A DNA stretch of 64,000 bases from Leptospira idonii (GTDB lineage Bacteria; Spirochaetota; Leptospiria; Leptospirales; Leptospiraceae). Under the pieces are notes generated by a model. That model saw nothing but the letters and a program-made list of their open reading frames with translations. It made no database searches and was not told where the DNA came from. Of this stretch, positions 44,431-55,193 are shown piece by piece; positions within the stretch are counted from its first letter, which is position 1, and the number at the start of each line of letters is the position of its first letter. The position numbers and the translations under genes were made by a program. The DNA is taken from assembly GCF_004770995.1 (NCBI RefSeq), contig NZ_RQHW01000042.1:124001-188000 (forward strand), read 5' to 3'.

Positions 44431-47244
44431 TTAGTGAGCCTCTCCCCAATCTTTTCCGAATCTTCCTTCCACCAAGACGGGAACTTTGATAGGAAGAGCT
44501 TCTTCCATTTCTTTTTTCGCCATAGCAAAGAATTCATCCTTTTCTTTCTTATCTACTTCGAACACCAATTCATCATGCACTTGTAAGATGATGCGGGACT
44601 TAAAGGATTTCTTTTTGATCTTTTCGTGAATCTTCAGCATGGCAAGTTTGATCATATCTGCCGAAGTTCCTTGGATAGGAGAGTTGATAGCAACTCTCTT
44701 TGCTGCTTCCGCTGCCATTCTATGAGATGAATTGATATCCGTAAGATAACGTCTGCGGCCCAGTAAGGTTTCTACATAACCTTTTTCCTTGCAGAACTCT
44801 ACGATGGATTCCATATATTTTTCCACACCTTTGTATTGTGCGAAATATCTTTCTATGAATTCCTTGGCTTCTTTTCTTGCGATCTTTAGATTATTCGAGA
44901 GTCCGAAAGAAGTGACTCCGTAAATTACAGAGAAGTTCACGATTTTTGCTTTGTTTCTCATTTCAGGAGTTACGTCTTTTTCTTTGACGCCGAAAATCCC
45001 CGCAGCGGTTCTTCTGTGGATGTCCGCACCCGAACGATAAGCATCTATCATTTGTTCGTCGTTAGAAAAATGAGCCATGATCCTGAGTTCTATCTGGCTG
45101 TAGTCCAAAGATAAAATTTCGAAACCTTTTCCTGGCAAAAAACCTTTTCTGAGCAGTTTGCCTTCTTCGTCCTTGATGGGAATGTTTTGCAGGTTCGGAT
45201 TTGTGGAAGAAAGTCTTCCCGTTGCTGCGATGGTTTGGTTGTAACTTGTATGGATTCGATTCGTTTTGGGATTTACCAGAGTCGGTAGAGTGTCCGTATA
45301 AGTTGATTTGAGTTTGGAGAATTTACGGAGTGCCAAAAGATCATCGATGATCGGATGCGTTCCTTGGAGAGATTCCAAAACGGAATGATCCGTGGAATAA
45401 CCTGTTTGGGTCTTTTTTTCCGCAGGAAGTTTTAGGTCTTCGAAAAGAACCACTTGTAGTTCTTTCGTAGAATTTACGTTAAATGATCGTCCCGCATAAA
45501 AATGAATGTTCTTTTCGTGTTCCGCAATTTTCTTCTCGAAATTTCCTGAAAGTGCGGTGAAGTAATCTTTCTCCACGGACACTCCCGTATATTCCATATC
45601 CGCCAGAACGTCCATAAGAGGGATTTCCACTTCATGGAAGATGGAACGGTTCGGCTCCGTATCGATTTTCTTTTCCAGAATTTTATAAAGTTGGAATGTG
45701 ACATCCGCATCTTCGCAGGCGTATTCGGACACTTTGTCCGGATCTATATCGTAAAGATTTTGTTTCTTTTTGCCGCTTCCTACCAGTTCTTCGAAAGTGA
45801 TCGTTTTATAGCTTAAATAATCGACAGCCATATCGTCCATGTTATGGCGTCTTTCTCCCGGACTGAGGATGTAGGATGCGATCATCGTATCGAATGTAAC
45901 TCCGGTTACATGAATTCCGTAGTTTCTGAAAACCAATACATCATACTTTATATTTTGGCCGATTTTAACTAGTTTCGAATTTTCCAAAAGAGGCCGGAAC
46001 AACTTCAGAGATTCTTCCGCATTGGGAAGAGTGTGGGAATAGATGGATTCCGAATGGGAAAAAGCGATGTAGTAGGCTTCGTTTTGTTTTTGAGTGAAAG
46101 ATACTCCCAAAATTTCGGCAAGCATCGGATCTTGAGAGGTAGTTTCCGTATCGATAGAGATCGGTTTTTTGATATCGATTCCGTTTAATACTTTTTTTAG
46201 TTCTTCGATCGTTTTGATGCGGACATATTTTACTTTTTTGTCTTTTACCGAAGAAAGTTCTTTGCCGTCTTTTGTTTCGACGATCTCTTCTACTGGCGCT
46301 TCCTCTTCTTCACCTTTTTTCTTTTTGGCTTTTTTTGCGGCAGGCGTTTTGGAATCTTCTACTTCGATGCCTGCTTGTTTGGCGAGGTCTCTGTGAAGTA
46401 CGTTGTAACCTTCATCTTTGAAGTATTGAACTTTAGCAGGATCATGATAATTAGGGATCTTTAGATCCGATTTTTTAATCTCTAACTTTAAATTGGTGAC
46501 AATCGTTGCCAATTTTCTGGATAAAAATGCGTTCTCTTTGTCCGCAACCAGTTTGTCGATGAGTCCCTTGTTTTTCAGGTTATCTATGTTTTTATAGATC
46601 CCTTCCAGGTTTCCGTATTCCTGGATGAGTTTGGAGGCACCTTTTTCTCCGATCCCTTTGACTCCAGGAATGTTATCGGATGTGTCTCCCACAAGTCCCA
46701 TATAATCGGTGACTTGTTCTTTGGTGATTCCTATATTCGTTTCGACCCATTTCGGATCTATTTTTTCGAATTCGGAAACCCCTTTTTTCCCACGTAACAT
46801 GTGTACGTTGGAAGAAAGAACTTGGTATAAATCCTTATCACTGGAAAGAATTACGATCTCATCGAAGTCTTTTGCGAACTTTTTGGAAAGGGAGCCGATG
46901 ATGTCGTCCGCTTCGATTCCGTCCATTTTGTACATTGGAAATTCCAAAGCTTGGATCATCTCTTGGATTTGTTTGATCTGCGGTTTCAGATCTTCCGGCA
47001 TCGGTTTTCTCTGGGCTTTGTATGCTTCGTACAAATCGTTTCTATGAAGTCTGGTTCCCGGATCGAATGTGAATGCGATATGGGAAACTTTTTCATCCTG
47101 AAGTAGCTTAAACAACATTCTCCAAAAACCGAAGATGGCTCCGCTGGGTTTTCCCGTTTTCGAATTGGTCAGATTGGAGGCAGCGAACGCAAAATAAGCG
47201 CGGAAGGCAAGAGCATGCCCGTCGATGATGAGAAGTCGATTCAT
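44431..47244 (-). CDS. polA: DNA polymerase I
   Basis: 937 residues with all three domains: 5'-3' exonuclease (about 1-290, with D-G-I-E-A-D-D-I-I and S-S-D-K-D-L-Y), 3'-5' proofreading exonuclease (S-I-D-T-E-T-T near 367 keeps the metal-binding Asp and Glu) and the polymerase (S-L-D-Y-S-Q-I-E-L-R near 695, A-K-I-V-N-F-S-V-I-Y-G, and Q-V-H-D-E-L-V-F-E-V near 888). A Lys/Glu-rich linker at about 300-340 is longer than usual. It fills gaps and removes RNA primers in repair and replication. It is last in a unit with a glycosyltransferase and an RsbW-like gene. Confidence 0.97.
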   Translation of the reverse strand: MNRLLIIDGHALAFRAYFAFAASNLTNSKTGKPSGAIFGFWRMLFKLLQDEKVSHIAFTFDPGTRLHRNDLYEAYKAQRKPMPEDLKPQIKQIQEMIQALEFPMYKMDGIEADDIIGSLSKKFAKDFDEIVILSSDKDLYQVLSSNVHMLRGKKGVSEFEKIDPKWVETNIGITKEQVTDYMGLVGDTSDNIPGVKGIGEKGASKLIQEYGNLEGIYKNIDNLKNKGLIDKLVADKENAFLSRKLATIVTNLKLEIKKSDLKIPNYHDPAKVQYFKDEGYNVLHRDLAKQAGIEVEDSKTPAAKKAKKKKGEEEEAPVEEIVETKDGKELSSVKDKKVKYVRIKTIEELKKVLNGIDIKKPISIDTETTSQDPMLAEILGVSFTQKQNEAYYIAFSHSESIYSHTLPNAEESLKLFRPLLENSKLVKIGQNIKYDVLVFRNYGIHVTGVTFDTMIASYILSPGERRHNMDDMAVDYLSYKTITFEELVGSGKKKQNLYDIDPDKVSEYACEDADVTFQLYKILEKKIDTEPNRSIFHEVEIPLMDVLADMEYTGVSVEKDYFTALSGNFEKKIAEHEKNIHFYAGRSFNVNSTKELQVVLFEDLKLPAEKKTQTGYSTDHSVLESLQGTHPIIDDLLALRKFSKLKSTYTDTLPTLVNPKTNRIHTSYNQTIAATGRLSSTNPNLQNIPIKDEEGKLLRKGFLPGKGFEILSLDYSQIELRIMAHFSNDEQMIDAYRSGADIHRRTAAGIFGVKEKDVTPEMRNKAKIVNFSVIYGVTSFGLSNNLKIARKEAKEFIERYFAQYKGVEKYMESIVEFCKEKGYVETLLGRRRYLTDINSSHRMAAEAAKRVAINSPIQGTSADMIKLAMLKIHEKIKKKSFKSRIILQVHDELVFEVDKKEKDEFFAMAKKEMEEALPIKVPVLVEGRFGKDWGEAH

Positions 47245-47249
47245 AGATA

Positions 47250-48353
47250 TTAGCCCTTCTCGTAAAGAGAATCACCTAGTAAGGAATAATAAACTAATTT
47301 AGTCTTATCCGAGGTGGCAGTGCAAGAAAATCTTTTTACGGATTGTTTATTGAATGTCCCGAATTGGGAACGGAGAGTTTCCGATTCCACCAAAGTATCC
47401 AGAGATTTCGCTATGGAATCGGAATCTCCTACTTCGCTGAGAAACGCTCCCTTGGCTTGGTGCAACATTTCCCCGATGCCTCCTCCTTTGGTTGCAGCAA
47501 TCGGCAGCCCGGAAGCCATCGCATCCAGAATGGAAGTGCCTAAGCCTTCTTCCTTGGAAGTAAGAGTAAAAATGTCGAATAAAGCAAGTAAGGCGGGGAT
47601 GTCTTTTCTGTATCCGGTAAAAGTGATTTTTTCATCCGTATTCAGTTCTTTGGAAAGAGCTTTCAGCTTTTTTTCCAGTTTCCCTTCTCCTACGATCAGA
47701 AGTCGGAAAGGATGATCGGTTTTCATTTTGGCGACGGAACGAATCAACGTTTCCTGATCTTTATGGTCGACTAACGCTGCAATATTTCCGATGATTACCG
47801 TTTTTTTAGGAATGGAAAATTCTTCTCTGAGATAATCGGACGAAGGGGTTTTTCCGAATCGTTTCAAGTCGATTCCCGAATAAACAGTGATTAGTTTTTC
47901 TGGACTGATCCCAGCTTCCATCATCACTTCTTTGATTCGGTTGGAAACGGGAAGATAGTAATCGTTAGCCGAGTGTCCGTACTTCCATCTGGAGAAAAAA
48001 CTGTTTTTGGGTTTGAAGTCCACTCTTCTGGAAACGACTAGAGGAATGTTCAAATGATTTCTTTTGGCAAACAATGCCAGGGTGTGAGCGTGTGCGGTAT
48101 GAGTGTGGATGAGTTTTACGTTTTTTTCCGTACAAAGAGTTCGTATGGTTTTCACCGCTTTTCTATCCCATTCTCCCTTCATTTCCAACGGATAAAAAGG
48201 AAAGCCCGCTTCTTGGCAGCGTTCCGCCAAAGGAGAATTTGGTTGTCCAACTACGAGTTGATTGATTTTGTCCTGGTTCAAACCTTGGACGAGATAGAAT
48301 AATTGTTGTTCACCTCCCCGCCATTCACGGGAAGTATTAATATGTAAAATCAC
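47250..48353 (-). CDS. GT4-family glycosyltransferase
   Basis: 367 residues with the GT-B fold. N-terminal S-R-E-W-R-G-G-E-Q-Q (about 8-17) binds the acceptor and the nucleotide-sugar domain has E-G-L-G-T-S-I-L-D-A-M-A-S-G near 270, the EX7E-type motif. It probably adds a sugar to a lipid or polysaccharide carrier on the cytoplasmic side of the inner membrane; donor and acceptor are unknown. The GTG start directly follows the TAA of the RsbW-like gene and polA follows 5 nt after its stop, so it is a middle gene of that unit. Confidence 0.9.
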   Translation of the reverse strand: MILHINTSREWRGGEQQLFYLVQGLNQDKINQLVVGQPNSPLAERCQEAGFPFYPLEMKGEWDRKAVKTIRTLCTEKNVKLIHTHTAHAHTLALFAKRNHLNIPLVVSRRVDFKPKNSFFSRWKYGHSANDYYLPVSNRIKEVMMEAGISPEKLITVYSGIDLKRFGKTPSSDYLREEFSIPKKTVIIGNIAALVDHKDQETLIRSVAKMKTDHPFRLLIVGEGKLEKKLKALSKELNTDEKITFTGYRKDIPALLALFDIFTLTSKEEGLGTSILDAMASGLPIAATKGGGIGEMLHQAKGAFLSEVGDSDSIAKSLDTLVESETLRSQFGTFNKQSVKRFSCTATSDKTKLVYYSLLGDSLYEKG

Positions 48354-48923
48354 TTATAGATGTTTTGCTCGGTCGTATTCAAGTGCAAGGATAGAGCCCA
48401 TGACTTTGAAACCTTGGGGAACTTCTCCCACCATGCCTTCTCCATGAAACATTACTTTTACGGAGTCCATCATGGCATTCATTATTTTCAAGCCTTTTCC
48501 CATATTCGTGTGTTTCTGGTTTTGGCCGTTGTAAGGAAGTGTTTCCGGTTTTTTTGTTTGGTGGTTTTTTATGTGGCCTATGAAGGTGGAAAGACAGAGA
48601 GAAGGATTTGTTTTGAGTAATTCTTTATCGGTGTTGGGAACAGGGTTTTCTTCGCGAAAGCCGGAGCCGTAATCCAAAACATAAAGGGTGAATTTGGAAC
48701 CGTCTATGCGCCAGCGACAGATGATTGTCTCGTCACTGCAGTTGCAGACGTTGGCAGCAATGGAATTCGTAAGAGCTTCGTCGGCCGCCAGTTCAATCTG
48801 CATGATATTGTCCGGCGAAAAATGATTTTCTTCCAGGGACTTACATAGCTCTCTGCGGAAAATTTTCACGGAAGCCATGTCAGGCGGGAGAAACATGGCA
48901 TAGGAGCCTGGTGAAGGACTCAT
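48354..48923 (-). CDS. RsbW-like anti-sigma factor / serine kinase (HATPase_c_2)
   Basis: About 189 residues. The ATP-binding GHKL fold shows L-A-A-D-E-A-L-T-N-S-I near 60 (N box) and Y-V-L-D-Y-G-S-G-F near 102 (G1-like box); a third conserved box is G-K-G-L-K-I-M-N near 148. These are typical of RsbW/SpoIIAB-type kinases in partner-switching systems. No anti-sigma antagonist, phosphatase or sigma factor is adjacent, so its partner lies elsewhere. ATG 48923 is chosen; TTG 48956 would add 11 residues. A stretch of C-x-C residues near 73 is unusual for the family. Confidence 0.83.
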   Translation of the reverse strand: MSPSPGSYAMFLPPDMASVKIFRRELCKSLEENHFSPDNIMQIELAADEALTNSIAANVCNCSDETIICRWRIDGSKFTLYVLDYGSGFREENPVPNTDKELLKTNPSLCLSTFIGHIKNHQTKKPETLPYNGQNQKHTNMGKGLKIMNAMMDSVKVMFHGEGMVGEVPQGFKVMGSILALEYDRAKHL

Positions 48924-49009
48924 AACAAACTGACTTGTTTCTTGAATTGCGCCCAATCCTATTTCCCACCGATCCCTATATACGAGTATACGTGAAATTT
49001 TTCAGAAAA

Positions 49010-49055
49010 AAACACAAAAATGGGGATCCTCCCCTGATTTTGGGGAAAATCAGGG
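49010..49055 (-). terminator. Intrinsic terminator downstream of gltX
   Basis: On the minus strand a perfect 10-bp stem (49032-49041 with 49046-49055, 4-nt loop) is followed by a smaller GGGGA/TCCCC hairpin (49022-49034) and a T-rich tract (ATTTTTGTGTTTTTTT). The two hairpins overlap and exclude each other partly. Either would end transcription after gltX at 49071. Confidence 0.7.
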
Positions 49056-49070
49056 AAAAACTTTCCTGGA

Positions 49071-50633
49071 TTAGGGCGCCAGACCTACGATTTTACCTAG
49101 GATCTCCATTCTCTTCTTTAATTTTTCCTGCCCTAGAAGGGTGAACAGAATCGGTAGTTCCAGTCCGTGGGATTTTCCAGTGGTGATGGAACGGATCGGC
49201 ATAAACAAAGTTCTGCCTTTTTCTCCCGTTTTTTCCCCTACGGAGGCCATCAGATTTTTGTAATCGTCCGGGTTGTTTGGAGCAGCAGCAGTGATCGAGT
49301 CGTAAAACTCTTTCGCCACCTTCTTTCCGTTTCCTTCTAAGATTAGATTTTTGGCTTCTTCGTTTTCGAATTGAATGTCTTCTTGAAAAAACTCTTCGAT
49401 GTAAGGTGGTGCTTGGATGAGTCTATCCAGGTACACTCTTACTGAATCCAAAATGGATAGAAGAGTAGGGTGTGTTCCCGATTTGTATTCCGCAGGTATG
49501 TTCGAGTTTACCAAAAAAGGAACCATTTCTTGACCCAATCTTTCTATGGGAACTTCCCGGATGAGTTTATTGGACATCCAGTTCAGTTTCGATTTCTGGT
49601 TTAAGTATTCAGATAATCCGATGGCATCTAACTTGTTAAAGTCGACAGTTTCCTTTTCTTCTTCTTTCAATTTTTTAAATACATCGAAGGTCGCAGGGGA
49701 CTTGGAACATCTTTCAATATCGAATATGCTGCAAAGTTCTTCGTCCGGCATGTATTCTTTTCCGTCGGGAGAAGTCCAACCCAGTAGAGCCATATAATTT
49801 CTTAGAGTTTCGGAAAGATAACCTAAGTCTCTGAAGGCGAGAACCGATGTTGCTCCCGCTCTTTTCGAAAGTTTTTTACCGTCCGTTCCTACGATTTCAC
49901 TTGCGTGAGCGAATCTAGGAAGAGGAAAACCGAATGCTTCGAAAATCAAAATTTGTCTAGGGGTGTTGGAAAGATGACCCACGCCTCGAATCACATGAGT
50001 GATTTTCATCAGAGCATCATCGATCACAACCGCATAATTATAAGAAGGGAAGCCGTCCGATTTAACGATGATGAAATCGCCGATCAGTTTCGATTCGAAC
50101 TTCACCTTTCCTTGGATCATATCATCCACTACCACTAGTTTGTTAGGAGTTTTGAATCGAACCGTAAAAGGAGTTCCTTTGTTGATTTGTTCGTTGATTT
50201 CTGATTCCGAAAGTCCGGAACATTTACCGTCGTAAAGATAAGGAATTCCCATGGATTCCGCTTGTTTCTTTTTGCCTTCCAATTCTTCGGAAGAACAAAA
50301 ACAACGGTATGCTTTTTTCTCAGAAATTAATTTTGCAGTGTATTCTTTATAAATGTGAAGTCGTTCGGACTGAGTGTACGGTCCGTGAGGGCCCCCGACT
50401 CCGGGACCTTCGTCCCATTCCATTCCCAGCCATTTAAGAGATTCTAAAATGATTTTGAAAGAAGCTTCCGTAGATCTGTCTTGGTCGGTATCTTCCACTC
50501 GGAGCAGAAACTTTCCTTTTTTCGCTTTTGCGTATAAGTAATTGAAGAGTGCGGTTCTCGCTCCTCCCACATGTAAAAATCCGGAAGGAGAAGGCGCGAA
50601 ACGTGTGCGAACTTCTGTGTAAGGCGTAGTCAT
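49071..50633 (-). CDS. gltX: Glutamyl-tRNA synthetase
   Basis: 520 residues, class I aminoacyl-tRNA synthetase. The HIGH-type motif is H21-V-G-G in S-G-F-L-H-V-G-G, the second signature is K-L-S-K-R near 256 and the [10 protein letters not shown] block follows Rossmann strand 2 (about 44-53). A four-Cys zinc site is incomplete (C-x-C at 112-ish, later C in K-C-S-G). It charges tRNA-Glu, and possibly tRNA-Gln where an amidotransferase exists. Its start overlaps the previous stop by one base (TAATG). Confidence 0.95.
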   Translation of the reverse strand: MTTPYTEVRTRFAPSPSGFLHVGGARTALFNYLYAKAKKGKFLLRVEDTDQDRSTEASFKIILESLKWLGMEWDEGPGVGGPHGPYTQSERLHIYKEYTAKLISEKKAYRCFCSSEELEGKKKQAESMGIPYLYDGKCSGLSESEINEQINKGTPFTVRFKTPNKLVVVDDMIQGKVKFESKLIGDFIIVKSDGFPSYNYAVVIDDALMKITHVIRGVGHLSNTPRQILIFEAFGFPLPRFAHASEIVGTDGKKLSKRAGATSVLAFRDLGYLSETLRNYMALLGWTSPDGKEYMPDEELCSIFDIERCSKSPATFDVFKKLKEEEKETVDFNKLDAIGLSEYLNQKSKLNWMSNKLIREVPIERLGQEMVPFLVNSNIPAEYKSGTHPTLLSILDSVRVYLDRLIQAPPYIEEFFQEDIQFENEEAKNLILEGNGKKVAKEFYDSITAAAPNNPDDYKNLMASVGEKTGEKGRTLFMPIRSITTGKSHGLELPILFTLLGQEKLKKRMEILGKIVGLAP

Positions 50634-51493
50634 TATTTTTCCTCTTTTAGTAAAAAATTGCCGATTCTTCTCAATCCTACAGGCTCCCCTGGTTTGACGG
50701 AGAGTGCATTGGCAAGCGGTGGAACGAAAAAGACGCTGGTTTTAGAATCGGAATAAATTTGTTTATAGAACAATTTGTTCGGTTCCGACGAAAGAATCTC
50801 GAAACGGTTCTGGGAATATTCGTAATTAGGCGACTGCTTGGGAGATCCGTTCGTTTGTAACAGGGATTGGAATAGTGTGCTCGATTCTTTATCCGTTTCT
50901 CCCAAATCATGCTGCCAAATATAAGAAGAAAATTCTGTTTTGATTTGTTCTTCAACTAACAACGCTACATCGGAGCTCATTCGAAAGGTTTCCGTTTCCT
51001 GAATTTTGGATGGAACAGGTTTGAAGGCGGCCGCTTTTTGCAGAAGTTCCTCGATGGAATTTGCGGAAACTTCTCCTAGTTCTACGGATTTATAAGTTGT
51101 TTTGAAGTTTTTACTTTCTTTTGCATTCGAATACTGGCCCGATTTTTTTCTCCAAGAAAGTTTATATGTGAAAACGGAATCGTTTCCGAACTTTTCTTTG
51201 GCGGAAGTAAGGAATTCCTTGTCGAAAGCTAAGAAACTCAGCTCCCATTTTGTGATGAATTTCTCTTTTTCCAGTAGTTCTCTCTCGATCAAAACATGAT
51301 GATTTGAGCCTTCCGAGAAGAATCTAGGGTTCAATTTTTTGGGAGATTTATTGTAAAGGATGAGTCCGAATTCCTCATCGAAAGTTCGTGTTTTCCCGAA
51401 AGATTTTAGGACAGAGCAACCTAGGATTGGAAAAAAAATCAGGATGCAGATGAGCCAATAAAAATAGGGTCTACCTTGAGCTTTGGGTGACAT
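50633..51493 (-). CDS. Hypothetical lipoprotein
   Basis: 286 residues with a lipoprotein signal (P-I-L-G-C, Cys26). The mature domain is mixed alpha/beta and charged, with [11 protein letters not shown] near 43. No family is recognised. It shares the TAATG junction with gltX downstream, so the two are co-translated; the functional reason is not evident. It is divergent from the topoisomerase pair with an 80-bp gap that contains a TTGACA hexamer (51533-51538) on the plus strand. Confidence 0.72.
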   Translation of the reverse strand: MSPKAQGRPYFYWLICILIFFPILGCSVLKSFGKTRTFDEEFGLILYNKSPKKLNPRFFSEGSNHHVLIERELLEKEKFITKWELSFLAFDKEFLTSAKEKFGNDSVFTYKLSWRKKSGQYSNAKESKNFKTTYKSVELGEVSANSIEELLQKAAAFKPVPSKIQETETFRMSSDVALLVEEQIKTEFSSYIWQHDLGETDKESSTLFQSLLQTNGSPKQSPNYEYSQNRFEILSSEPNKLFYKQIYSDSKTSVFFVPPLANALSVKPGEPVGLRRIGNFLLKEEK

Positions 51494-51573
51494 TGTTGGA
51501 GCCGTTCCGCCAGTCTAAAAAGGGAAAACGGCTTGACAAGTCAATTCACCCCTTCTCTGTGTCATTTGGTATC

Positions 51574-52944
51574 ATGAAGAACGAAGATCAATATCCTAAA
51601 CGTCCTTTTGAAGAACAAGTCCACGACGACCAAAGAAAATACTCCCGATATGTTTGCGATTCTCGCGCAATCCCGCATGAAATTGATGGCCTAAAGCCTG
51701 TTCAGCGAAGAATTCTCTGGGCTATGTGGAACTCGGACGCAAGAAATAGGCACACCAAAACGGTAAAAGTTGCCGGTCTTGCCATGGGATATCACCCTCA
51801 TGGAGACAAATCCATCCAAGATGCGTTGTCCCAGATGGCACAAGATTTTACTTTCGCAAATAATTATCCTTTAGTGAGCGGAGAGGGAACATTCGGAGAC
51901 GTTTTGGATCCTGGTGCGATCGCTTCTCCTCGTTATACGGAAGTGAAACTTTCCGATTTCGCAAAAGATTTAGGTTTTTTCGAGAGCCTTCCCGATATCG
52001 ATTACGCGAAGAATTACGATGAAACGGAAGACGAACCGATTCATTTTGTGGGAAAAGTTCCTGTCGTTTTACTCAATAATATTCAAGGAATCGCAACAGG
52101 ATTCCGTTGTTTTATCCCCGGTCATAAGCTCAGTGATGTAATCGATTCTCAAGTTTCCTATCTAAAGACGGGAAAAGCGAAGAAGATCACTCCTTGGTAT
52201 AAGGATTACAAGGGAGAAGTTAAGTTATCCAAAAACGACAACGGTTCCACCGTTATGTCTACTACCTTCGCATTCAAGAAAGAAGACGGAAAAAACTTCC
52301 TCATCGGCGCTCCTATGAACTGGAACCGAGAGAAGGTAGTGAATTATTTGGATGATTTGATCGAGAAAAAGGACAATTGGCTGAAAGATTATGTGGATCA
52401 TTCCAGCCAAACGTTTAAGATCGAATTGGTTGCCAAAAAGGGTGAAGAACCCAGTGAAAAAGAACTGAAAGAGTTGATTTCCAAGGAAAACAACGAAGTT
52501 CTTACGATCAACATCATCACACACGAAGGGAAACTGAAGAATCATACTCCCGAAGAAATCATTAAAAGATTCTGCGATTTCCGTAAAACACATCTTATTC
52601 GTAGATTCAAGAGGCTTGCCGGTCTCGAAAAAGAAAAGATCGATAGAAACTCGGAACTCATTCGTTTCATCAAGGAAAAATGGAACGAAAAAGTAACCGG
52701 AATCAAATCCAAAAAAGAATTCGAAGAAAAACTAAAAGCAGCAAAATTCGTCTACTTTGAATGGCTCACTACGATTCCTGTTTACCGAATGACTTTGGAA
52801 GAAGTTCGTAAATGTGAAGAAGCGATCGTAGAAGCTAAGACAAAATATACGGAATATACTTCTCTTCAGAAAGATGATAAAAAACTTACAGGATTTATGA
52901 CTCAGGAACTCGACGAATTGAAATTAAAGTGGGATCCAAAATAA
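51574..52944 (+). CDS. Short GyrA/ParC-like type IIA topoisomerase subunit A
   Basis: 456 residues from ATG 51574 (the frame extends to 51487). The breakage-reunion core is clear: [12 protein letters not shown] near 38-49, M-G-Y-H-P-H-G-D near 71-78, and the active-site Tyr121 in S-P-R-Y-T-E. The protein ends after the coiled-coil and tower regions; the C-terminal beta-pinwheel that wraps DNA in GyrA and most ParC proteins (300 or more residues) is missing. It is the partner of the next gene, 3 nt downstream. It may decatenate or relax DNA without introducing supercoils; phage T4-type enzymes are also small. Confidence 0.87.
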   Translation: MKNEDQYPKRPFEEQVHDDQRKYSRYVCDSRAIPHEIDGLKPVQRRILWAMWNSDARNRHTKTVKVAGLAMGYHPHGDKSIQDALSQMAQDFTFANNYPLVSGEGTFGDVLDPGAIASPRYTEVKLSDFAKDLGFFESLPDIDYAKNYDETEDEPIHFVGKVPVVLLNNIQGIATGFRCFIPGHKLSDVIDSQVSYLKTGKAKKITPWYKDYKGEVKLSKNDNGSTVMSTTFAFKKEDGKNFLIGAPMNWNREKVVNYLDDLIEKKDNWLKDYVDHSSQTFKIELVAKKGEEPSEKELKELISKENNEVLTINIITHEGKLKNHTPEEIIKRFCDFRKTHLIRRFKRLAGLEKEKIDRNSELIRFIKEKWNEKVTGIKSKKEFEEKLKAAKFVYFEWLTTIPVYRMTLEEVRKCEEAIVEAKTKYTEYTSLQKDDKKLTGFMTQELDELKLKWDPK

Positions 52945-52947
52945 TTT

Positions 52948-55080
52948 ATGGCAGCAGCAAAACCGGAAAAAAATCAATCATCTAACGGCCGTAATTTTAA
53001 GAAACTTTCGAACGTAGAACACGTTCGTATGCGTACAGGGATGTGGCTCGGCCAGAATTCACTTTCCACATTCGAACAGCACTTTTTCACAAAAGACAGT
53101 TCGGGTAAATATGACATCACCCACGAAGAGCTGTCTGATATCCCTGCGAAGATCAAATGTCTCGACGAAGCTTGTATGAACTGCGTCGATGAATATCGTA
53201 AAAATTTGAATGATAAATCGATTCCTGAAAAGGATAAGATGAATAAACTCATCGTTCAACTTTCCACAGACAGAAAAAGAGTTACTATCGAGGACAATGG
53301 TCGAGGAATTCCTGCGGACAATGCGGAAGGTGTTTATCTTCACTTAATGTACGGAGAAAACTTCGATGATAAAGTGAAAGAAGATCATGTTGCCGGTCAG
53401 AACGGTGTGGGTATCTCCCTAGTAAGAATGGTGTCTTCCTTTTTTAAAGTGAAAACGATCAACAGCGGCAAAGCTTATAAAAAAATGTTTTCGATCCATG
53501 AAGACGTGAAAAAAGTCATCCGCAGTTTCAAACTCTCCAAAGACGATCAGGAAAGAGTGTTTTTGTATTACGATGAACACGGTCATTTTACCGATTGTCC
53601 CGAATTGACTCCTGAGCAAATCAAACAATTAAAAGGCCCTTCCGATAAAACGGGAATGACTGCCGTTGTGGAGAACGCCAAAAAAGAAGACCACGGAACC
53701 ACCGTGGAATTCGAATTGAATCCTGCTTATTTCAATAATCTGGATACTTCATTTAATATTAATTTGGTGAAACAATACCTGCAAGATATCGCCATGTCCA
53801 ACCCCGGTTTGGAAGTAGTATTCATCCATAAGTCCGGCAAGGAAAAATATAAGTTCAAAAAAGGTTTTGATGAGATTTTCAGCAATTCCGATATGATCTA
53901 TTATAAGATGGATTATGCGGACAAATCGTCCGCTTCCCAAATCAATATGGATACGTATGCGGTTGTGGGACAAAACAAAACTCTTACTTGGGTGAACTCC
54001 ATTTTCTGTCCTCAAGGCGGTTCCGCTATAGAGTATTTGGAAAACAGACTTTGCGATGAGGTTCGCAAAAAATCCCAAATCGTTTCTCTGGAAAAAAAGC
54101 TGAACACTCAGTGTACTAGAAACGATGTGAGAAGCTGCTTTCACATGTATGTCAACTTACGTATCTTAAATCCTCGTTTCAAATCTCAGGATAAATCTTA
54201 TTTGATCAACGATTTGAATGAGGACATTCGAAAGGCCGTGGATAAACATTTGGATAAACTTCTGAAGAAAACCGGCTTGATCGAAGAAATCAAGATGGTG
54301 ATGGAGCGTAGAACCCAGCTAAAACAGCTTGAGGACGCTCAGAAAGGCCTCAGAAAGGCTTCCAGAAACAATATCCCTAAGCTGATGCCTCCTACTGGCA
54401 AACCGAACGATCCAGGCCGTGTTTTGTTCGTTGCGGAAGGGGATTCTGCGATCGCAGGTTTGCGTCCTGCCAGAAACCCTAAATTGCACGGACTATTCCC
54501 TTTGCGAGGGAAACCTTTGAATTGTAAGGGGATGTCTTTGGCAAAAGCCATGCAGAACGAAGAGCTAAAGAACATCGTAGCGATTTGCGGTTTACCTTTG
54601 GACACAAAGGTAAAATCTATCGATGAACTTCATTATGATAAAATCAGCATCATCACGGATGCCGATTTCGACGGTTATGCGATTCGCTCTTTGATGTTGT
54701 CTTTCTTTTACGAATATTGGCCTGAACTTTTCGATTTGGGTTTTATCAATATTTCTTCCGCTCCTCTTTACGAAGTGGATGTCAAATGGAAAGATGCTAA
54801 AAAAGAAACGGTTTTTTGCATCGATGACAGCGATTATGATAAGTTAGTTGCGAAGGTGAACAAAACCGGTTCTGAAATTACCCGTAAGAAAAGAAACAAG
54901 GGTTTAGGAGAAACCGGTAAGGAAGCCATGAAGTTCGCCGTGGAAGAGTGTATGACAAAAATCACGATCACGAACAAAAAGAGCGCAAAAAACATCCAAG
55001 ATCTATGGTTTCACAAGGATTATGCGGATAAAAGAAGAGAAGCTATCTCCGAGTATGCGATGAGTGTGATTGAGGATTGA
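52948..55080 (+). CDS. Divergent GyrB/ParE-like type IIA topoisomerase subunit B
   Basis: 710 residues with the GHKL ATPase domain ([10 protein letters not shown] near 68, E-D-N-G-R-G-I-P near 115, G-Q-N-G-V-G near 150), transducer and TOPRIM domain. Metal-binding residues are Glu497 in E-G-D-S-A and D571-A-D573-F-D575, so the enzyme should be active. The first residues ([17 protein letters not shown]) and the TOPRIM wording differ from canonical bacterial GyrB/ParE and recall T4-like or eukaryotic enzymes. The organism's main gyrase genes would be elsewhere. Confidence 0.87.
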   Translation: MAAAKPEKNQSSNGRNFKKLSNVEHVRMRTGMWLGQNSLSTFEQHFFTKDSSGKYDITHEELSDIPAKIKCLDEACMNCVDEYRKNLNDKSIPEKDKMNKLIVQLSTDRKRVTIEDNGRGIPADNAEGVYLHLMYGENFDDKVKEDHVAGQNGVGISLVRMVSSFFKVKTINSGKAYKKMFSIHEDVKKVIRSFKLSKDDQERVFLYYDEHGHFTDCPELTPEQIKQLKGPSDKTGMTAVVENAKKEDHGTTVEFELNPAYFNNLDTSFNINLVKQYLQDIAMSNPGLEVVFIHKSGKEKYKFKKGFDEIFSNSDMIYYKMDYADKSSASQINMDTYAVVGQNKTLTWVNSIFCPQGGSAIEYLENRLCDEVRKKSQIVSLEKKLNTQCTRNDVRSCFHMYVNLRILNPRFKSQDKSYLINDLNEDIRKAVDKHLDKLLKKTGLIEEIKMVMERRTQLKQLEDAQKGLRKASRNNIPKLMPPTGKPNDPGRVLFVAEGDSAIAGLRPARNPKLHGLFPLRGKPLNCKGMSLAKAMQNEELKNIVAICGLPLDTKVKSIDELHYDKISIITDADFDGYAIRSLMLSFFYEYWPELFDLGFINISSAPLYEVDVKWKDAKKETVFCIDDSDYDKLVAKVNKTGSEITRKKRNKGLGETGKEAMKFAVEECMTKITITNKKSAKNIQDLWFHKDYADKRREAISEYAMSVIED

Positions 55081-55100
55081 TTTTACTTTTAATACGATGA

Positions 55101-55133
55101 AAACACCGATCTTACGATGTAGGGTCGGTGTTT
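55101..55133 (+). terminator. Hairpin after the topoisomerase operon
   Basis: A 9-bp stem, AAACACCGA at 55101-55109 with TCGGTGTTT at 55125-55133, 20 nt after the subunit B stop. The stem itself ends in TTT and then A-rich sequence, so it resembles a bidirectional terminator between convergent transcripts. Confidence 0.5.
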
Positions 55134-55155
55134 AAAAAAAGCTGGAACATTCAAA

Positions 55156-55185
55156 TGTTGTTAGGCCTTTGCAAACCTAACAACA
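55156..55185 (-). terminator. Hairpin after the minus-strand TRL gene pair
   Basis: Perfect 10-bp inverted repeat TGTTGTTAGG (55156-55165) and CCTAACAACA (55176-55185) with a 10-nt loop, 8 nt past the stop of the TRL-like gene ending at 55194. On the minus strand it is followed by TTTGAATG, a weak T tract. Confidence 0.5.
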
Positions 55186-55193
55186 ATTCAAAT

